A DNA stretch of 64,000 nt, from NCBI RefSeq assembly GCF_020731415.2, contig NZ_CP088273.1, positions 1,183,001-1,247,000 on the forward strand, read 5' to 3'. The position numbers and the translations under genes were made by a program. The notes below the pieces were generated by a model that was given only the letters and a program-made list of their open reading frames with translations, did no database searches and was not told the DNA's origin. This document shows positions 37,637-46,724 of this stretch, one piece after another; position 1 is the first letter of the stretch; every line of letters starts with the position of its first letter. The DNA comes from Phyllobacterium sp. T1293 (lineage in GTDB: Bacteria; Pseudomonadota; Alphaproteobacteria; Rhizobiales; Rhizobiaceae).

Positions 37637-38260
37637 ATGTCCAACCCGAAGACATTCGCTGCAACCGCATCCATTGCGGGTGCAATTGCATTACTCGCCG
37701 CCGCGGCAGTACCAGCATCAGCCCAGCAGCAGCAGAGAACGCCGCAGGGTTGGTTCAAGGTTTGCTCCAAGCAGGAAGAAAACGATATCTGCAACACGCA
37801 GAACATCGTAACGGCCGATAGCGGCCAGCTTCTGACCGCGGTCAACCTCATTGAAATCAAGGGCAAGGTGAATCGCAAGATTTTCCAGGTCTCCGTCCCA
37901 ACCGGTCGTCTGATTGCTCCGGGCGTCGGACTTCAGATCAATGGCGGCAAGACACAGAAGATCGATTTCGCCATCTGCTTCCCGGATCGCTGCATTTCGG
38001 AAGTTCCCATGTCCGACGAATTGGTTGCTTCCTTCAAGAAGGGCAATCAGCTGACTTTGACTTCGGTTAATTTCCAGAACAAACCGAACCCGATCAACGT
38101 TGCACTGACCGGTTTCAGCCAGGCTTTTGACGGCCCCGGCCTGCAGCAGTCGGAAATCGAAAATCGCCAGAAGACACTTCAGGAAGAAGTCCAGAAGCGT
38201 CAGAAGGAATTCGAAGACAAGATGAAGGCCGAACAGGCGAAAGCCAAAGCCGGCAACTGA
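37637..38260 (+). CDS. Invasion-associated locus B (IalB) family protein
   Basis: About 207 aa exported protein. The signal peptide core is A-G-A-I-A-L-L-A-A-A-A-V-P-A-S-A, and the mature IalB domain begins G-W-F-K-V-C-S-K-Q-E-E-N-D-I-C with the conserved cysteine pairs (C-F-P-D-R-C). The C-terminus is a charged coiled-coil stretch rich in K, E and Q. Named after a Bartonella erythrocyte-invasion factor, but the family is widespread in free-living relatives and its molecular role is unknown. The start may be TTG 37631 (AAGGA five bases upstream) or ATG 37637. Confidence 0.9.
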   Translation: MSNPKTFAATASIAGAIALLAAAAVPASAQQQQRTPQGWFKVCSKQEENDICNTQNIVTADSGQLLTAVNLIEIKGKVNRKIFQVSVPTGRLIAPGVGLQINGGKTQKIDFAICFPDRCISEVPMSDELVASFKKGNQLTLTSVNFQNKPNPINVALTGFSQAFDGPGLQQSEIENRQKTLQEEVQKRQKEFEDKMKAEQAKAKAGN

Positions 38261-38273
38261 TCGCCATCTCTAC

Positions 38274-38302
38274 AAAAAAGGGACGCTTTGCGTCCCTTTT
38301 TT
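38274..38302 (+). terminator. Bidirectional terminator between IalB-family gene and hspQ
   Basis: A perfect 13-bp stem (38274-38286 with 38290-38302, core GGGACGC) with a TTT loop and an A-run before and T-run after, so it can work on both strands. Confidence 0.9.
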
Positions 38303-38314
38303 ATTGCGCTGATT

Positions 38315-38650
38315 TCAGTTGATGTGCGGACTCTTGACGCGATAGATTCCATTTTGCGGATTTTCGAACATGTCCTTGATCTGCGGATGCCGTAAAGGCA
38401 CGCCGGTTGTGTCTGGAACAAGATTCTGTTCCGAAACATAGGCTACATATTCGCTATCCGCATTTTCAGCGAAGAGATGGTAGAATGGCTGGTCACGGCG
38501 TGGCCGGATATCTTCGGGAATGGATTGATACCATTCCTCCGTATTGTTGAATTCCGGATCGACATCGAAGATTACGCCGCGAAAAGCGAATATCCGGTGG
38601 CTCACAACCTGGCCAATCTGAAATTTTGCGTGGCGTATTTGTTTCATCAT
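38315..38650 (-). CDS. hspQ: Heat shock protein HspQ
   Basis: About 111 aa. HspQ is a small hemimethylated-DNA-binding/Lon-specificity factor in E. coli; the YccV fold is shown by A-K-F-Q-I-G-Q-V-V-S-H-R, F-R-G-V-I-F-D-V-D-P-E-F and Q-P-F-Y-H-L-F-A-E. The exact start among three clustered ATGs (38656, 38650, 38647) is unsure, since none has a clear Shine-Dalgarno sequence. It is divergent from the AEC transporter gene. Confidence 0.88.
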   Translation of the reverse strand: MMKQIRHAKFQIGQVVSHRIFAFRGVIFDVDPEFNNTEEWYQSIPEDIRPRRDQPFYHLFAENADSEYVAYVSEQNLVPDTTGVPLRHPQIKDMFENPQNGIYRVKSPHIN

Positions 38651-38755
38651 TATCATTCATTATAGATATCAGAGACATACCTGTCTCCATCAAATCGTGC
38701 GAGCATCTATGGCGTCTTGCCATTTCCGGTCGCGTTCCAATGGTCAAAGCTCGTC

Positions 38756-39700
38756 ATGCTCAGCGTTTTCAATCTTGTTCTTCCATTTTTCGGCCTGATC
38801 TTTCTTGGATTTGTGGTTGCCCGCGTCAGTCGTCAGCCGCTGGAGGCCATGGGGTGGATGAACGTTTTCATTGTCTATGTGGCGTTGCCGGCACTGTTTT
38901 TCCAGATCCTCTCAAAGACACCCGTCGCTGAACTGACTCAATGGGCTTTCATCATTGGTTGTACGGCATCAACACTTTGTGTTTTTCTGGTGATGTTCGG
39001 TGTGGCTTTCTACCGAACGCGCAAAATTGACGAGAGCACAATTCAAGGATTGGCAGCCGCCTATGGTAATATCGGCTATATGGGGCCGGGACTGGCAATC
39101 ATGGCTTTCGGCGCCCCGGCTGCCGTCCCTGTCGCCCTGATATTCTGTTTCGACAATACACTGCATTTCATCATGGCACCGCTGATGATGGCACTATCAG
39201 GCAAGGAGAAACGCCCGCCGCATGAACTCGTGATCAGCGTTCTCAAAAAGATATTGCTGCATCCCTTTATCATAGCGACAATTCTCGGTGTTGCTGCGGC
39301 TATTGTCGGGTTTGAACCACCGTCCTCCATCGACAAATTGATTGATCTCCTGGCAAAAGCCGCGGCGCCATGCGCATTGTTTGCCATGGGTGTGACGCTG
39401 GCCTTACGGCCGCTGAAGCGAGTGCCGCCGGAACTCTACATGATCGTGCCGATCAAGCTGATTTTCCAGCCGCTGCTCATATACGGCATGCTTCACCTTG
39501 CCGGTGATTTTCCGCCTGTTTGGGTATATACCGCCATGTTGCTGGCGGCGTTGCCAACGGCGACGAATGTCTTTGTCATTGCCCAGCAATATGGCGTGTG
39601 GGTTGAGCGCGCATCGAGCAGCATTCTGGCAACGACGCTGTTTTCGGTCGTAACCCTGACCTTGTGGCTATATGTGATGACGCACGGGTTTATTCCCTGA
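38756..39700 (+). CDS. AEC (auxin efflux carrier) family transporter
   Basis: 314 aa with about ten hydrophobic segments in two five-helix repeats, containing the family motifs A-L-P-A-L-F-F-Q, A-A-Y-G-N-I-G-Y-M-G-P-G (after helix 3) and N-V-F-V-I-A-Q-Q-Y-G-V near the C-terminus. Bacterial members move dicarboxylates such as malate/malonate or other anions; substrate unknown here. The start is placed at ATG 38756, before the first hydrophobic helix. The methyltransferase gene follows after 57 bases. Confidence 0.88.
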   Translation: MLSVFNLVLPFFGLIFLGFVVARVSRQPLEAMGWMNVFIVYVALPALFFQILSKTPVAELTQWAFIIGCTASTLCVFLVMFGVAFYRTRKIDESTIQGLAAAYGNIGYMGPGLAIMAFGAPAAVPVALIFCFDNTLHFIMAPLMMALSGKEKRPPHELVISVLKKILLHPFIIATILGVAAAIVGFEPPSSIDKLIDLLAKAAAPCALFAMGVTLALRPLKRVPPELYMIVPIKLIFQPLLIYGMLHLAGDFPPVWVYTAMLLAALPTATNVFVIAQQYGVWVERASSSILATTLFSVVTLTLWLYVMTHGFIP

Positions 39701-39757
39701 TATTGATATCCCGCACCCGGCGATTGGCTGGGCTGCTATTGTGTTTCCGGAGCGTTG

Positions 39758-40405
39758 TTGGCGATAGATCGAGCGAAATTCATTCAGGCGAACATGCCTG
39801 TTGCGGAAGTACCATCGCTTCCGGAAATCCTGCTTCACACGTCTCATCCGGCAAGTGGGCTTTGGCGTCTGGCGGAATCGATTGATGGCGGCGATCCCGA
39901 GCCGCCCTATTGGGCCTATCTCTGGGCGGGTGGTGCTGCGCTTGCGCGCTATATCCTTGAACAGCCGCAGAGTGTGAGGGGCTTAAAGGTTCTCGACCTC
40001 GGTGCCGGTTCCGGGATTGTCGCCATTGCGGCAGCCAAAGCAGGCGCAAGTCATGTCCTTGCAGCAGAAATTGATCAGAACGCGATTGTCGCTTTGCAGT
40101 TGAATGCAGCGATCAACAATGTCGCTTTGACCCTCATAGGGGACGATTTGACCTCCGGATCGCCACCGGCGGTCGATCTGGTCGTTGTCGGCGATCTTTT
40201 TTACGGGTCTGAACTCGCCAGCCGGGTGATTGCGTTTCTTGACCGATGCCTTGATGCGGGAATCAATGTACTGATCGGTGATCCGGAGAGGGCGCATCTT
40301 CCAGTTGATCGCCTTGAGCTGATTGCCGAATATTTTGTTCCCGATGTCGGGCAAGTGAAAACATCCACTGTGAAATCGAGCGTCTTCAGGCTTCGCCCCC
40401 GCTGA
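39758..40405 (+). CDS. SAM-dependent methyltransferase, ETF-beta lysine methyltransferase-like
   Basis: 215 aa class I methyltransferase. The SAM site is V-L-D-L-G-A-G-S-G-I-V-A-I-A. Before it is P-P-Y-W-A-Y-L-W-A-G-G-A, the hallmark of the METTL20/ETFBKMT group, which trimethylates lysines of electron-transfer flavoprotein beta; a bacterial homologue from Agrobacterium has been characterised. The D-L-F-Y post-motif replaces the usual D-x-x-Y. I place the start at the TTG at 39758, five bases after GGAG. The exact target protein is inference. Confidence 0.82.
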   Translation: MAIDRAKFIQANMPVAEVPSLPEILLHTSHPASGLWRLAESIDGGDPEPPYWAYLWAGGAALARYILEQPQSVRGLKVLDLGAGSGIVAIAAAKAGASHVLAAEIDQNAIVALQLNAAINNVALTLIGDDLTSGSPPAVDLVVVGDLFYGSELASRVIAFLDRCLDAGINVLIGDPERAHLPVDRLELIAEYFVPDVGQVKTSTVKSSVFRLRPR

Positions 40406-40522
40406 TCACAGCCCCAACGCCTGTCTTCCCCTGAAAATCTGCACCATCAAGCCGCCACGCTGGAATATGGGCTGTTTCGTCGCAGCAAACCCGTACTTGT
40501 GGTTGCAATCTTTGTGTGTACT

Positions 40523-40541
40523 ATTGCGAATGATTTGCAAT
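40523..40541. promoter_or_regulatory. Mur/Fur-type operator upstream of mntH
   Basis: ATTGCGAAT-G-ATTTGCAAT is a 9-1-9 inverted repeat with one mismatch pair, ending 24 bases before the mntH start. It has the form of the manganese-responsive Mur (Fur-family) boxes of Rhizobiales, which control mntH and sitABCD. Confidence 0.7.
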
Positions 40542-40565
40542 TGCGACTAGGATTAGAGGTATTTC

Positions 40566-41912
40566 ATGGATTCCTTGCGGCAGGCAGCCGATACGGACGA
40601 TGGCTGGCGGCGCGAACGGGGCGATGCATCGCTTTCAGATGTGCATCGCTCAATAGCAGTCAGAACAACGGGACCGGGTTGGCGCAGGGCCGCAGCCTTT
40701 GTGGGGCCGGGTTATCTCGTTGCTGTTGGCTATATGGATCCGGGAAACTGGGCGACATCGCTCGCGGGCGGGTCGAAGTTTGGTTATACGCTGCTTGTTG
40801 TCGCGTTGATTTCCAACATCATGGCAATCGTGCTGCAGGCACTTTGCGCCCGTTTAGCCATCGGTTCGGGCAGGGACCTTGCCCAAGCCTGCCGCGATGC
40901 CTTTCCAAGGCCCGTGGCCTACACGCTCTGGCTTATGGCGGAAATCGCGATTATCGCAACGGATATCGCGGAGGTGATCGGTACAGCGATTGGCCTCAAT
41001 CTTATTTTCGGTGTGCCGCTTGAGATCGGTGTTCTGATCACGGCACTTGACGTATTCCTGATTCTTTATCTGCAAAAGCTTGGATTCCGCTGGGTAGAAG
41101 CGCTGATCATCACGCTGCTGGGCGTGATTGCTCTCTGTTTTGGCATCCAGATTTTCTTGGCCGACCCCGATTGGGCTGCGGTTATCAAGGGATTCGCGCC
41201 AACCACGCAGATTGTTACCAATCCGGAGATGCTTTACCTCGCCCTTGGTATTCTTGGTGCGACGGTCATGCCACATAATCTTTACCTGCACTCCGGCATC
41301 ATCCAGACGCGCGACTATGGCCACACAATGCCGGAGAAACGTCAGGCTTTGAAATATGCCACATGGGACTCGACCATCGCGCTGATGTTTGCCTTGCTGA
41401 TCAATGCGGCGATCCTGATCCTTGCTGCGGCGACTTTCAACAAGACGGGCCAGACAGAAGTTGCGGAACTTGGTGAAGCGCATTCCCTGCTCGCGCCACT
41501 GCTTGGCTGGGCCTTTGCGCCGACGCTGTTCGGTATCGCGCTGCTGTGCTGCGGTATCAACTCGACTGTAACGGCTACATTGGCTGGTCAGATCGTCATG
41601 GAAGGCTTTCTCAAGATCAGGCTGGCACCTTGGCTGCGCCGGTTGATCACCCGAGCCATCGCCATCATTCCGGCGGCAATCGTCACCGTCTGGTATGGCG
41701 ACAGCGGAACAGCCAAGCTTCTGATCCTGACGCAGGTCGTCCTCAGCCTTCAGCTTTCCTTTGCGGTGTTCCCATTGGTTATCTTCACGGCCAGCAAGAC
41801 GAAAATGGGCGCTTTGGTTTCACCCAAATGGCTCACGGCTCTTGCCATGTTCATTGCGGTGGTGATCGCCGTGCTCAACGTCAAACTGTTGATGGATTTC
41901 GTTCTCGTCTAG
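40566..41912 (+). CDS. mntH: Nramp family manganese/divalent metal transporter
   Basis: 448 aa proton-coupled importer of Mn(II) with about 11 transmembrane helices. Metal-site motifs are intact: G-Y-M-D-P-G-N-W in TM1 (D-P-G-N) and [11 protein letters not shown] in TM6 (M-P-H). The N-terminus is a hydrophilic tail of about 35 residues. A Mur-like operator overlaps the presumed promoter, so repression at high manganese is expected. The stop overlaps the stop of the convergent hydroxylase gene by three bases (shared CTAG). Confidence 0.95.
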   Translation: MDSLRQAADTDDGWRRERGDASLSDVHRSIAVRTTGPGWRRAAAFVGPGYLVAVGYMDPGNWATSLAGGSKFGYTLLVVALISNIMAIVLQALCARLAIGSGRDLAQACRDAFPRPVAYTLWLMAEIAIIATDIAEVIGTAIGLNLIFGVPLEIGVLITALDVFLILYLQKLGFRWVEALIITLLGVIALCFGIQIFLADPDWAAVIKGFAPTTQIVTNPEMLYLALGILGATVMPHNLYLHSGIIQTRDYGHTMPEKRQALKYATWDSTIALMFALLINAAILILAAATFNKTGQTEVAELGEAHSLLAPLLGWAFAPTLFGIALLCCGINSTVTATLAGQIVMEGFLKIRLAPWLRRLITRAIAIIPAAIVTVWYGDSGTAKLLILTQVVLSLQLSFAVFPLVIFTASKTKMGALVSPKWLTALAMFIAVVIAVLNVKLLMDFVLV

Positions 41913-43108
41913 ACGCGATCCGCTTCCCGGCGCGGCCAGCGAAAGCCGCTGCCGGGGCGCAGGCCTTCGCGCATAAGAAAGCTGCGCAAGGGCGAGAAGG
42001 TGCGCAGCAGCTCCAATCCGCCGCTACGAACCATCTGTACGGGCAGGAAATCAGAGAGCAATGACCTGTTCAGCGCGTCAACAGCACCGGTGCGGGCAAT
42101 GATGTCAGGGCTGCGCTTACGGTTGTAAGCAGAAACGACCGTTGCAGCGCCAAGGTCGCTACCATCCGCCGGCAAGGTGTCGAGCAATGTTTCGACATCC
42201 CTCACGCCAAGATTAAGCCCCTGTGCGCCGATTGGCGGAAAGACGTGGGCTGATTCACCCGCCAGAAACACGCGATTGCGGGCGAAAGCGGTCGGAACAA
42301 GCCCTGACAGTGGCCAGGCCTGTGGTTCAACGTCAATCGTAACAGCCCCAAGCATGGACTGCATGCGTTCCTCAACGCGCATTGCCAATTGCTCTGCGGT
42401 CAGATCAAGCAGTTCAGCAGCGTGCGCAGGTGTCGTTACCCATACGAGGCTCGAGCGCTTTCCGGCCAGCGGCACTTGCGTGAAAGGTCCATGCTCCGTG
42501 TGAAATTCCGTAGAAATATCATGATGTTCACGGGTGTGGCTAAAGCTGAGTACAAGAGCGGTCTGGTTGTACTGCCATGTGCGCGCAGAAATGCCCGCCG
42601 CCTCGCGTGCCAGAGACGATCTGCCATCGGCAGCGATAACAATATTGGCGGAGAACATTGAGCCGTCGCTGGCTTCGACCGCCGTGGCGTTCTCAACGGG
42701 ATGGTAGCGGGCGGCCGATGCCGCCACATGACGAACCGGTACCTGCTTTAGCGCGGCATTGAGCGTTTTGGTCAATGTGGCGTTGGGGATGTTGTAGCCA
42801 AACGCTTCTTCATCGATCTCGCTGGCTTCAAATGTCACTGCCGGGCTGCGGACCAGCCGGTTTGTGCCATCAAGAATGCGCATGGAGCCGATGGGTGCGG
42901 CGTGCGGCGCGATGCTGTCCCACAGCTCAATACGCTGGAGAAAGCGAATGGCGGGCATCATAAGGGCAGTCGTGCGTTTATCTGTACCGTTAGGAATAAC
43001 CCCAAGACTGATGACGTTCTCAAAACTCCGGCCAAGGGCAATGGCTGCAATCAACCCCACATGACCGGTTCCGGCCACAATGATCGGATCTGTTCTGGTG
43101 CTGGTCAT
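41909..43108 (-). CDS. UbiH/UbiF-family FAD-dependent hydroxylase
   Basis: 399 aa flavoprotein monooxygenase. FAD motif [16 protein letters not shown] near the N-terminus, then the D-G motif [11 protein letters not shown], and the second FAD site [22 protein letters not shown] (usually GDAAH). It probably hydroxylates the ring of a ubiquinone precursor. The start is ATG 43108 (T-S-T-R-T follows), seven bases after GGAG. Which ring position it modifies cannot be told. Confidence 0.88.
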   Translation of the reverse strand: MTSTRTDPIIVAGTGHVGLIAAIALGRSFENVISLGVIPNGTDKRTTALMMPAIRFLQRIELWDSIAPHAAPIGSMRILDGTNRLVRSPAVTFEASEIDEEAFGYNIPNATLTKTLNAALKQVPVRHVAASAARYHPVENATAVEASDGSMFSANIVIAADGRSSLAREAAGISARTWQYNQTALVLSFSHTREHHDISTEFHTEHGPFTQVPLAGKRSSLVWVTTPAHAAELLDLTAEQLAMRVEERMQSMLGAVTIDVEPQAWPLSGLVPTAFARNRVFLAGESAHVFPPIGAQGLNLGVRDVETLLDTLPADGSDLGAATVVSAYNRKRSPDIIARTGAVDALNRSLLSDFLPVQMVRSGGLELLRTFSPLRSFLMREGLRPGSGFRWPRREADRV

Positions 43109-43258
43109 CATCTCACTCCGCTTCCAAGCCATTTAGGCTTTCAACAGTTTATATCAAGAACTTTGCTTGCGCTTTGAGCCATTTTCAAGAAAAGCTGCTC
43201 GCAAATCGTTTGTCCTTGATAACATATAGGGACAAGCGGATGAGTATCATGCAGCAGA

Positions 43259-44023
43259 TTGGCGCGGACCGTGAAAAAACCAACTTTGCCCAAAGGCGTT
43301 AAGCCCAAAAAAGTAACGGCACCACAAGCCAAAGCGTTCTCAGTCCACTTGTTGACCGCTTCCGGTTCATTTCTTGCGTTCCTGTCGGTTGTCGCCGCCA
43401 GCGAACAAAGCTGGACGGCGATGTTCTGGTGGCTGGGCCTCGCACTTTTCGTCGATGGCATCGATGGTCCGATCGCACGCAAGCTTGAAGTCAAATATGT
43501 CCTGCCCAACTGGTCGGGAGAACTCCTCGACAATATCATTGATTACATGACCTACGTGCTCATTCCGGCCTTTGCGCTCTACCAGCGCGGCTTCATGGGT
43601 GAGGGCCTGTCATTTCTGGCAGCGGCAATCATCGTGGTATCAAGCGCGATCTACTATGCCGATACGGGTATGAAGACGAAGGAAAACTTCTTCAAAGGCT
43701 TTCCTGTCGTCTGGAATATGCTGGTTTTCACACTGTTTATCGTAAAGCCGGGTGAATGGGTGGCATTTGCCATCGTTCTCGGCGCTGCGATTGTTTCCTT
43801 CCTGCCGATCTATTTCCTGCATCCGGTACGCGTACAGCGGCTGCGGCCACTCAATCTGACGATATTCTTCCTGTGGTGTGCATTCGGCGTGCTGTCGCTG
43901 TACCAGCATCTGGATTCGCCCCTCTGGGTGCGTATTGGCATTTCGGTGACAGGTATTTATCTGTTTCTTATCGGTGCAGTAATGCAGGCATTTCCCAATC
44001 TTGGACGGACGGAGAAGGCATGA
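43259..44023 (+). CDS. pcs: Phosphatidylcholine synthase
   Basis: Condenses choline with CDP-diacylglycerol to form phosphatidylcholine in the inner membrane, a pathway typical of plant- and animal-associated Hyphomicrobiales. 254 aa with about eight helices. The CDP-alcohol phosphotransferase motif is D-G-I-D-G-P-I-A-R followed by G-E-L-L-D-N-I-I-D (DGxxAR-x8-GxxxDxxxD). The start is either TTG 43259 or GTG 43271; neither has a good ribosome site. The stop overlaps the start of the next gene. Confidence 0.95.
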   Translation: MARTVKKPTLPKGVKPKKVTAPQAKAFSVHLLTASGSFLAFLSVVAASEQSWTAMFWWLGLALFVDGIDGPIARKLEVKYVLPNWSGELLDNIIDYMTYVLIPAFALYQRGFMGEGLSFLAAAIIVVSSAIYYADTGMKTKENFFKGFPVVWNMLVFTLFIVKPGEWVAFAIVLGAAIVSFLPIYFLHPVRVQRLRPLNLTIFFLWCAFGVLSLYQHLDSPLWVRIGISVTGIYLFLIGAVMQAFPNLGRTEKA

Positions 44024-44999
44024 TGGTCAAAGCAATCCGCATTCATCAAACGGGCGGCCCAGAAGCTCTTGTTTATGAAGACGTTGAGGTCGGTCAGCCT
44101 GGCCCGGTGAAGTGCGTATGCGCAACGAGGCCATCGGGCTGAATTTCATCGATGTTTATTTCCGCACCGGCCTTTATCCGTCGCCCGGTGGTTTGCCTCT
44201 GATTCCCGGCAATGAAGGTGCAGGCGTTGTCCTGTCCGTTGGTGCAGGTGTTACGGATTTTAAGGCGGGAGATCGCGTCGCCTATGTCAATCCGATCGGT
44301 GCCTATGCGGAAGAACGCCTCATGCCGGCGGATCGTCTAGTGAAAGTTCCAGATGCCATTTCATCGGAGCAAGCTGGCTCGATGATGCTGAAAGGCATGA
44401 CCGCCTATTATCTGTTGCGGGAGACATATCCCGTAAAGAAAGGCGATACGATCCTGTTTCATGCGGCGGCTGGTGGTGTCGGGCTTATCGCCGGACAATG
44501 GGCCAAACATCTGGGTGCGACTGTTATCGGCACTGCCGGTTCAGATGAGAAGGTAAAGCTGGCGTTTCAAAATGGGTTTGATCACGTCATCAACTATCGC
44601 ACCGAGAATTTTGTCGAGCGGGTGAAGGAAATCACCGGCGGCAAAGGTCTGGATGTTGTCTATGACTCTGTCGGCAAGGACACGTTCGATGGATCGCTGG
44701 ATTGTCTGCGTCCGCGTGGCATGATCGTTTGTTTTGGCCAATCCTCGGGTCCGGTCCCACCGTTCGATCTTGGTATTCTGTCACGCAAGGGTTCGCTTTA
44801 TCTGACGCGGCCAACCTTGTTTGTCTATGTCGCCGCGCGGGCCGCTCTCGAAAATGCTGCACGCGAGCTTTTTGCTCAGGTGGAAAGCGGCGTCGTGCGC
44901 ATTGATATCGGCCAAAGATACGCACTGAAAGATGCTGCAACGGCCCATCGTGATCTTGAAGCACGCAAAACAACCGGGACAACTGTGCTTATTCCTTAA
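44023..44999 (+). pseudogene. Quinone oxidoreductase (zeta-crystallin type), frameshifted
   Basis: NADPH:quinone reductase of the MDR superfamily. The first 28 codons (M-V-K-A-I-R-I-H-Q-T-G-G-P-E-A-L-V-Y-E-D) are in one frame, starting eight bases after GGAG. The frame then breaks inside G-P-G-E-V-R: the DNA reads CCCGG at 44103-44107 where CCCGGG is needed. From about 44108 a different frame carries the rest without further lesion (N-E-A-I-G-L-N-F-I-D-V-Y, A-A-A-G-G-V-G-L-I-A-G-Q-W-A). One lost G explains everything. It may be a real null mutation or a sequencing/assembly error; an internal start at 44112 would lack the conserved first 30 residues. Confidence 0.88.
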
Positions 45000-45140
45000 G
45001 CCACTGAAAATAATGCTCGAATAATGTGCGCAAATGGCCGCAACCTCAGGTTTTGCACTTCCCAAATCGATACTGCCCGACATAGGATCGAAAACGGTTA
45101 GGGGACACCTTATAATAATCGTCCCGGGCCGTGGGGTACT

Positions 45141-46724
45141 ATGACAAGCATAAGTGATAAAGGCGGGGCGGGGCGTCCACTTCTGGAAGCAAGCGCTCTC
45201 ACGAAAATTTTTGGCTCTCTGAAAGCCTGTGACGGGATCGATCTGACAATCGGCACCGGCGAAATCCACGCACTTCTGGGCGAAAACGGCGCCGGTAAAT
45301 CGACACTGGTGAAGATGCTGTTCGGCGCCTTGCAGCCGAGTTTCGGTGATATTGGCTGGAAGGGCGATACTGTTGCAATGGCCAATCCAGCTTTCGCAAG
45401 ATCGCTGGGTATCGGTATGGTTTTCCAGCATTTTTCCCTGTTCGACGCTTTGACAGCCGCTGAAAACATCGCCCTGTCACTTGATGTGAAGACCGACCTG
45501 AACACCATTGCAGCAAGAGCGCGGGAAATTGGCCAGACCTATGGTTTGCCTGTTGATCCGGATGCGTTGGTCGGCGATCTTTCTGTCGGCGAACGCCAAC
45601 GCATTGAGATTATTCGCTGCCTGCTGCAAAATCCTGATCTTATCATTCTCGACGAGCCGACGTCGGTGCTGACACCGCAGGAAGCCGACCTTCTGTTTGT
45701 GACACTCGAACGGTTGCGGTCGGAAGGGAAGTCAATTCTCTACATCAGCCACAGGCTTGAAGAGGTCCGGCGCTTGTGTGACCGGGCGACGGTGCTGCGT
45801 CATGGCAAGGTTGTTGGCCAGTGTGATCCACGCAAGGAAACATCAGGCTCACTTGCCCGTATGATGGTGGGCAGCGATATTCATGTCATTGAGCGGCGCC
45901 CGAACGACACGCCTGCCAGCCAAACGGCCCTGATTGAGGTCAACGGCCTGTCGCAAAAACCGCGTGGCCCGTTTTCTGTATCGCTGCATGATGTCCGACT
46001 GTCCGTCAAACCGGGTGAAATTCTTGGTATTGCGGGCGTTGCTGGCAATGGGCAAGGTGAACTCTTCGAAGCCATATCGGGAGAAGCCTTGCAGGAGCGG
46101 GCGGATATTGTCCGCATTCGGGGCAAGGATGCGGGGCGCTCGGGTATTTCTGCACGGCGCAGGCTTGGCGCCGCTTTTGTTCCCGAAGAGCGCCTTGGCC
46201 ATGGGGCGGTTCCGGATATGTCGTTGACGAACAACCTGCTGCTGTCGCGTTATTCGACGGATGGAAAAGTCTTTCTCGGCGGCGGACTTTTAAGGCTGTT
46301 ACAGCAATCGAGTCTTGCCCTTGCTGCAAAGCGTATCGTCGCGCAGATGGATGTCCGTAAAAGTGCAGAAAACCCAGATGCATCAGCACTATCCGGCGGA
46401 AACCTGCAGAAGTTTCTCATCGGGCGCGAGTTGGATAGAAACCCTTCTGTTCTGGTCGTTAATCAGCCTACATGGGGCGTCGATGCGGGTGCCGCGGCGC
46501 ATATAAGGCAGGCGCTTGTCGATCTTGCCCGTGGTGGTTCTGCAGTCATTGTCATCAGCCAGGATCTCGATGAACTCTTTGAAATATCTGACCGCATTGC
46601 CGCGATGGTGCATGGTCGTCTTTCGGAATCAGTGCCAATTGAAGCAATGAACATGGAGCGTGTCGGCCTGATGATGGGCGGCGCAGATACTGCTTCGGCA
46701 CATGTAAATGCAGGGGCGGTCTGA
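45141..46724 (+). CDS. ABC transporter ATPase, BMP/nucleoside type (two NBDs)
   Basis: 527 aa with two nucleotide-binding domains in tandem, as in nucleoside and sugar importers of the BMP/RbsA type. NBD1 has Walker A G-E-N-G-A-G-K-S-T-L, signature L-S-V-G-E-R-Q-R and Walker B L-I-I-L-D-E-P-T-S-V-L-T. NBD2 is degenerate: Walker A region G-V-A-G-N-G-Q-G-E-L, signature L-S-G-G-N-L-Q-K, and V-V-N-Q-P-T-W-G-V-D in place of Walker B, the normal pattern for the family. It overlaps the first permease by one base. Confidence 0.94.
   Translation: MTSISDKGGAGRPLLEASALTKIFGSLKACDGIDLTIGTGEIHALLGENGAGKSTLVKMLFGALQPSFGDIGWKGDTVAMANPAFARSLGIGMVFQHFSLFDALTAAENIALSLDVKTDLNTIAARAREIGQTYGLPVDPDALVGDLSVGERQRIEIIRCLLQNPDLIILDEPTSVLTPQEADLLFVTLERLRSEGKSILYISHRLEEVRRLCDRATVLRHGKVVGQCDPRKETSGSLARMMVGSDIHVIERRPNDTPASQTALIEVNGLSQKPRGPFSVSLHDVRLSVKPGEILGIAGVAGNGQGELFEAISGEALQERADIVRIRGKDAGRSGISARRRLGAAFVPEERLGHGAVPDMSLTNNLLLSRYSTDGKVFLGGGLLRLLQQSSLALAAKRIVAQMDVRKSAENPDASALSGGNLQKFLIGRELDRNPSVLVVNQPTWGVDAGAAAHIRQALVDLARGGSAVIVISQDLDELFEISDRIAAMVHGRLSESVPIEAMNMERVGLMMGGADTASAHVNAGAV

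Noticed and set aside
41909..41912. Shared CTAG at the mntH/hydroxylase stops considered as a site of deletion
   Set aside because: Both proteins end normally for their families; short tail-to-tail overlaps are common.
46389..46520. Degenerate second ATPase domain considered as a damaged gene
   Set aside because: Loss of the Walker B acidic residue in NBD2 is usual in BMP/nucleoside-type ATPases.
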